From: Druceiella hillmani | Lineage: Eukaryota; Arthropoda; Insecta; Lepidoptera; Hepialidae | Length of the DNA stretch: 64,000 nucleotides | Assembly (NCBI GenBank): GCA_039881145.1 | Contig: JAYKKI010000013.1 | Location: 41,993,501 to 42,057,500, forward strand | Reading direction: 5' to 3' | Made by a program: the position numbers and the translations under genes | Shown here: in pieces, positions 59,391 to 64,000 of the stretch | How positions within the stretch are numbered: position 1 is the first letter of the stretch | Layout: each line of letters begins with the position of its first letter | The notes under the pieces: model-generated | What the model was told of the DNA's origin: nothing | The model's database searches: none | Seen by the model: only the letters and a program-made list of their open reading frames with translations

Positions 59391-59670
59391 AGATTTTTAT
59401 TTTGTTTTGTTTTCTTTGGTCTCTTTTTTTGGTTTCTATTATTTTATCTTTTAAATATTATTGTAATGTGTGGCTTTCTGCCTATCCATTTTTTGTCTCT
59501 TTTTTATTTCGATTATTTTATCTTTTACATATTGTTATAATGTGTAGCTTCATGCTTATATCATTTTGTTTTTATTGCACTATAACTCTGGTAAGTACTA
59601 ACTGATTAATACTTACCAACTATCATTTTGCCCTAAAAGAAGGCACCCTTCTTTACCTGATTTTCATAAA
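59391..59670. other. T-rich LINE 3' UTR-like DNA
   Basis: Two diverged direct repeats (TTTGGTTTCTATTATTTTATC and TTTCGATTATTTTATC, each followed by ATATTATTGTAATGTGT-like sequence). It leads straight into the minisatellite. Confidence 0.5.
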
Positions 59671-59671
59671 T

Positions 59672-60755
59672 TCTTACTGAATGCTCACACTTTTACTGAA
59701 TGCTACAACGTTTACTGAACGCTAACACTTTTACTAAATGCTAACGCTTTTACTGAATGCCAACAAGTTTACTGAATGCTAACACGTTTACTGAATGCTA
59801 TAGCTTTTATTGAATGCTAACGCTTTACGCTTTTACTGAATGCTAACATGTTTACTAAATGCTAATACGTTTACTGAATGCTACAGTTTTTACTGAACGC
59901 TAACACTTTTACTGAATGCTAACGCTTTTACTAAAGCTAACACTTTTACTGAATGCTAACGCTTTTATTGAATGTTAACGCTTTTACTAAACGCTAACAC
60001 TTTTACTGAATGCTAACACTTTTACTGTATGCTAATGCTTTTACTGAATGCTAGCACTTTTACTGAATGCTATAGCTTTTACTAAACGCTAACACTTTTA
60101 CTGAATGCTAACAATTTTACTGAATGCTAACATTTTTACTGAATACTATAGCTTTTACTAAACGCTAACACTTTTACTGAATGTTAAAGCTTTTACTAAA
60201 TGGTAACACGTTTACTGAATGCTATAGCTTTTACTGAACGCTAACACTTTTACTAAATTCTAACGCTTTTACTGAATGCTAACAAGTTTACTGAATGCTA
60301 ACACGTTTACTGAATGCTACAGCTTTTATTGAATGCTAACACTTTTACTGAATGCTAACATGTTTACTAAATGCTAACACGTTTACTGAATGCTACAGCT
60401 TTTACTGAACGCTAACACTTTTACTGAATGCTAACGCAGTTACTAAAGCTAACACTGTAATGAATGCTAACGCTTTTATTGAATGTTAACGCTTTTACTG
60501 AACGCTAACACGTTTACTGAATGCTAACACTTTTACTGTATGCTAATGCTTTTACTGAATGCTAACACTTTTACTGAATGCTATAGCTTTTACTAAACGC
60601 TAACACTTTTACTGAATGCTAACAATTTTACTGAATACTAATGCTTTTACTGAATGCTAACACTTTTACTGAATACTATAGCTTTTACTAAACGCTAACA
60701 CTTTTACTGAATACTAACGTTTTTACTGAATGCTGACATTTTCGATGCTAACACT
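59672..60755. repeat. 19-bp minisatellite, about 55 copies
   Basis: The unit is TTTTACTGAATGCTAACAC with frequent variants (GCTATAGC, GCTAACGC, AAACGCTAAC). Length 1.08 kb divided by 19 gives about 57 units. Variant units recur in runs, indicating larger internal duplications. Confidence 0.95.
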
Positions 60756-62399
60756 TATTAATGAAAATTACGAGATTAAAAATCAAATGAAAATTAAATC
60801 AAGATAAATAAACATTTATTCATGTCAGAAAGTATAAAACGAAAGTGGAATTGAAATGAAAAATTATTGAAATAAATTCTAGTCCAAATTCATTGATGGC
60901 TTTCGGAAGCTTGAAAGGGTATTACCCGGTTGAAATCCAAGGTGGAAATGCCTTTGGTCAACCTTAGAAAATGAATAGATTTTGAGAAAAACAATAAAAT
61001 TAAAATTTCATTTTTTTCCCTTTATTTTATAATAATTGGTCAAGAAATATCAAAAAGGAAAAAAATTCAAAATTTTCATTATATTGTTAATTCAGACCTA
61101 TGCATAAATTAAAGTTGAAATTTCGTACATTATTCCTAAAAGAGTATGTAAAAAAAGTTTAAAAAAACCGAATAGAATTGAGCGAAAAGCATTTTTATCA
61201 TAAAAACCCGTTAATGTACTCTATTTAGTTTTCATAGATTCAACGGCTTGACTTTTTTGATCTAAACTCATAACGATTTTCTTTGAAAATTCATTTTCTT
61301 TCCATGTTGACTTGAAAATTAACGAGAACCTGTTATCTGGAAATCGTCCTCAATTAAAGCTTTAAATGATCATCAGAAAAAGAATCAACCCCTAATCCAT
61401 GTTTACTATACCTTAATTACATCTTGCTCCCTTTCTTCAAACAAATCATGTCAATATCTGAAAAAGTAATTTTCTTTTCTTTTCCAAATTAAAATTCCAT
61501 TGTATTTTTAATGAAAGGTAGGCAACAAAATGGTTCACTTAAATTTTCTCTCTGGAATTACAGCAGAAGAAACGCAACAAAATGATTTACTTCAATTTTC
61601 TTTCTCGAATAACAGCGAAAGATAGACAACAATTAGTTTACAGCGAAAAATAGACAACAAAATTGTCTAGCCCATTGGTTAATATTTGAACAATATACGT
61701 CTGTACGATTCTCTCAGAGTAAACAAAAGTATAATATCAAACAAGGATATCAATTATCATAACAAATACACTTTGCTTTCCTGCTCTACATATATTTTAA
61801 AACCTCCCTGTAACTCCTCTAACACTCATGTTCACACCGTAAATTTAATATATGAAATATCTTCACTGTATTGTGCACTACTAACTCACCGAGAGTAAAA
61901 GGCACATCCAACATAAATGCGCCACCAAATATTGGGGACAATGTATGGGTTTTTCTGCTCATTTCTCAGCGCCGATGTGTTGCGCGATAGGCGTCGACCT
62001 CTGCAACAATACTACAAACCTTTGTCAGCCAACAAAGGGCTGCTCCTTTGACAGGATTTAACACTTCATTATGCAATTGTGGGGGGATTAAATTGTTCGT
62101 ACAGGATTATTGTTATTGTGCTCCTTGCGGGGCTGTTGTGCAACTGAAGGGGCGGATTAGCGTTTGGGGTTTAGGGTTGTATTACGTACGATGGTCAGTA
62201 TCGATAAAAGTACGTAATTTGGAAAATTAAATTACAGCCGCCTCCTAACTGACAAAGTAATTTTCGTTGGCACAAAAAAATCTTTTATGAATTATTTTCC
62301 ACCATTAAATTATAGAAAAACAAAGAAAACATTATGAAAAAACAAACAGGTGATTATGCATTATTTTAAAAAAACACATTAGTGACAATGATACAGAAA
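60756..62399. other. Intergenic DNA, nothing recognised
   Basis: Small direct repeats such as CAGCGAAA-ATAGACAACAA near 61610-61660. No gene. Confidence 0.4.
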
Positions 62400-62720
62400 A
62401 TTAGATTTGTATGGTTTATGGAAACGTTGCTACCAGTGTTCAAACAGTTCGTGGTTGATTAAGAAATTTCGATCCAGTAATTTTAATCTGGAAAATGTGA
62501 CCGCCCAAATTCAGAAAAATGGACCTCATAAAGCCACAGTCGAAGAAAATGGTGAGGGTTCTGATAAAGTTTCGAGAAATAGCCGATGCCTCCTAAAATC
62601 CGCGAACAGTTCATAATCATTTGACAAAGATGTGTTGTTTTATAATATAATAATAAATGAAGATGAAAGTTGGATTATGAAAATACTCAGCATAAATGCT
62701 CTTATAATAATAACATTAAA
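62400..62720 (+). pseudogene. Mariner transposase N-terminal fragment
   Basis: SWLIKKFRSSNFNLENV (about 62449-62500) matches the second helix-turn-helix end WFxKFRSGNFDLEDxP of mariner transposases. Further on, NEDESWIMK (about 62657-62683) resembles TGDESWIYxY around the first catalytic Asp. The span between is too short and out of frame, so there is an internal deletion. No inverted repeats recognised. Confidence 0.5.
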
Positions 62721-63436
62721 GAGGCTTTAATTCATTTTATTTTGATTGGTGGGATTAAACGGGGTTAGTTCAGGACGTTGCTTCTGTAAAGTGAAATGAT
62801 TTAACAAAGTAGCCCTTTAAAATAGATGAATTTATAGAAGCAATCACCAGAAAATGGCAAATAGGGCTGGACAGATGAGGCGTTCTTCCCAACAATATTC
62901 CGCAAAACCCTATGAATTGTTATAGAAATGAGATCTTTCACCTCATTCTCCAGATTACCGACTAGCCTAAGAGCATTTCTTTAAATATAGATGAACGATA
63001 TTACACCATCAAGTTCCGTACTGCGCTTCCGGCCGCTATACATTTTATTCAAAGTGTTTCGCAGCTGTTTTGACACTTCATAACACAGCTTCCAGTATGC
63101 TGAAGTCTTAGCAAATTCTGATTTTTACATAAAAGACACTTATATTGGTTATAACGTGTTATAATTTAAAGTTTGTATCTATATTCATTTCCGAGATATT
63201 TGACGTTAAACATCAATAGTTCTAGCTTGCTCACTCATTCATTAACTGACAACCTCAAAACCTGTAGGTCAATTCCAGAAGAGCTAGGATCTTGAAATAA
63301 GGTACAAGTATAGGGTTTAGTAGTGCAATTGTTAGCTAGAATTGAAAATGAAGTTTATTTTAGCATATCTGTTAGTGGAACCCAATGCGTAGTATGTTTA
63401 AATGGCCTTGTATATGTATTATAGTAACGATTGTGG
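62721..63436. other. Intergenic DNA, nothing recognised
   Basis: No feature supported. Confidence 0.4.
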
Positions 63437-64000
63437 TTCTAGCAAATATGAAGTAAATCAGATCTATTTAAGATTATATATTTGCACAGTATTTCTACTC
63501 TCATACTCTCTTTGACAAACTAATTTTGTTTTGCTATCAAGGAAATATTCATAATATTACATAATTTGATTACAATAATCGAATGACAACTTTAGTTTCG
63601 TTGAATGAATTGGATGGATTTTGTCTTTAATCTCTAGCAAATGTTAAGTAAATAAATAAATTAGGTCCACTTAGTATTATGTATTTGCATAGTATTTCTA
63701 TTTTCATACTCTCTTTGTAAAACGAATTTTGTTTTGCTGGCAAGGAAATATTCATAACATTACATAATTTGATTACAATAACCGAATAACAACTTTGGTT
63801 TCGTTGAATGAATTGGATGGATTTTGTCTTTAATCTCTAGCAAATGTTAAGTAAATAAATAAATCAGGTCCACTTAGAATTATATATTTGCATAGTATTT
63901 ATATTCTCATACTCTCTTTAAAAAACGAATTTGTTTTGCTAGCAAGGAAAAATTCATAATATTACAAAATTTTATTACAATATTTGAAAAACAACTTTGG
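63437..64000. repeat. 201-bp tandem repeat, about 2.8 copies, cut by the window end
   Basis: Starts at about 63437, 63639 and 63840. Shared: GTAAAT-A-ATC, CACTTAG-ATTAT, TTTTGTTTTGCT, GTTGAATGAATTGGATGGAT. Copies differ at about 5-10% of positions; the array continues past 64000. Confidence 0.9.

Noticed and set aside
1..64000. CRISPR arrays, bacterial operons, prophage or riboswitches
   Set aside because: Tandem repeats here lack unique spacers of uniform size, and the spliced gene and transposon content show insect nuclear DNA.

Overview
This window is eukaryotic, AT-rich nuclear DNA, almost certainly from an insect. The evidence is spliced exons with GT/AG borders, many (AT)n microsatellites, fossils of insect-type transposons (Transib, mariner, hAT, PIF/Harbinger, non-LTR LINEs, a Helentron-like endonuclease), and a nuclear copy of mitochondrial DNA with the insect gene order nad6-cob. 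The order cannot be fixed from the sequence; a beetle is possible but not shown.

One host gene is clearly supported. It is the 3' part of a lysosome-associated membrane protein (LAMP) gene on the + strand. Four phase-consistent exons (11781-11915, 19638-19754, 25066-25271, 31768-32011) join without a stop into 233 C-terminal residues: most of the luminal domain with four cysteines, one transmembrane helix and a short tail with a Tyr-based lysosomal sorting signal. The signal-peptide exon was not found and may lie upstream of the window. Its 6 to 8 kb introns are packed with repeats.

Layout: 1-11780, repeats, a 115-bp array inside a foldback element, two degenerate mariner copies, LINE fossils and a 128-bp minisatellite. 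11781-32240, the LAMP exons. Intron 1 holds a near-full-length but dead Transib transposase (a relative of RAG1), followed by a 133-bp array in which each unit carries a CACAGTG heptamer. Intron 3 holds an hAT-like MITE with a perfect 8-bp target duplication, long palindromes, a Helentron-like endonuclease relic and a 54-bp array. 32240-45000, microsatellites, duplicated TIR elements, a large palindrome and a 709-bp hAT-type element. 45000-53100, a TA-flanked MITE, a Harbinger relic, a nad6-cob NUMT and an RTE-like LINE fragment nested in another repeat. 53100-64000, a LINE 3' end, composite minisatellites, a 19-bp array of more than 50 copies, a mariner fragment and a 201-bp tandem repeat running off the end.

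Recurring theme: several arrays look like local tandem amplification of transposon ends or of a piece of a dispersed repeat (2732-3770, about 15420-16640, 30480-31550). Almost all long open frames here are read-throughs of repeats and were not called as genes. All assignments come from reading the sequence; no database search was run.
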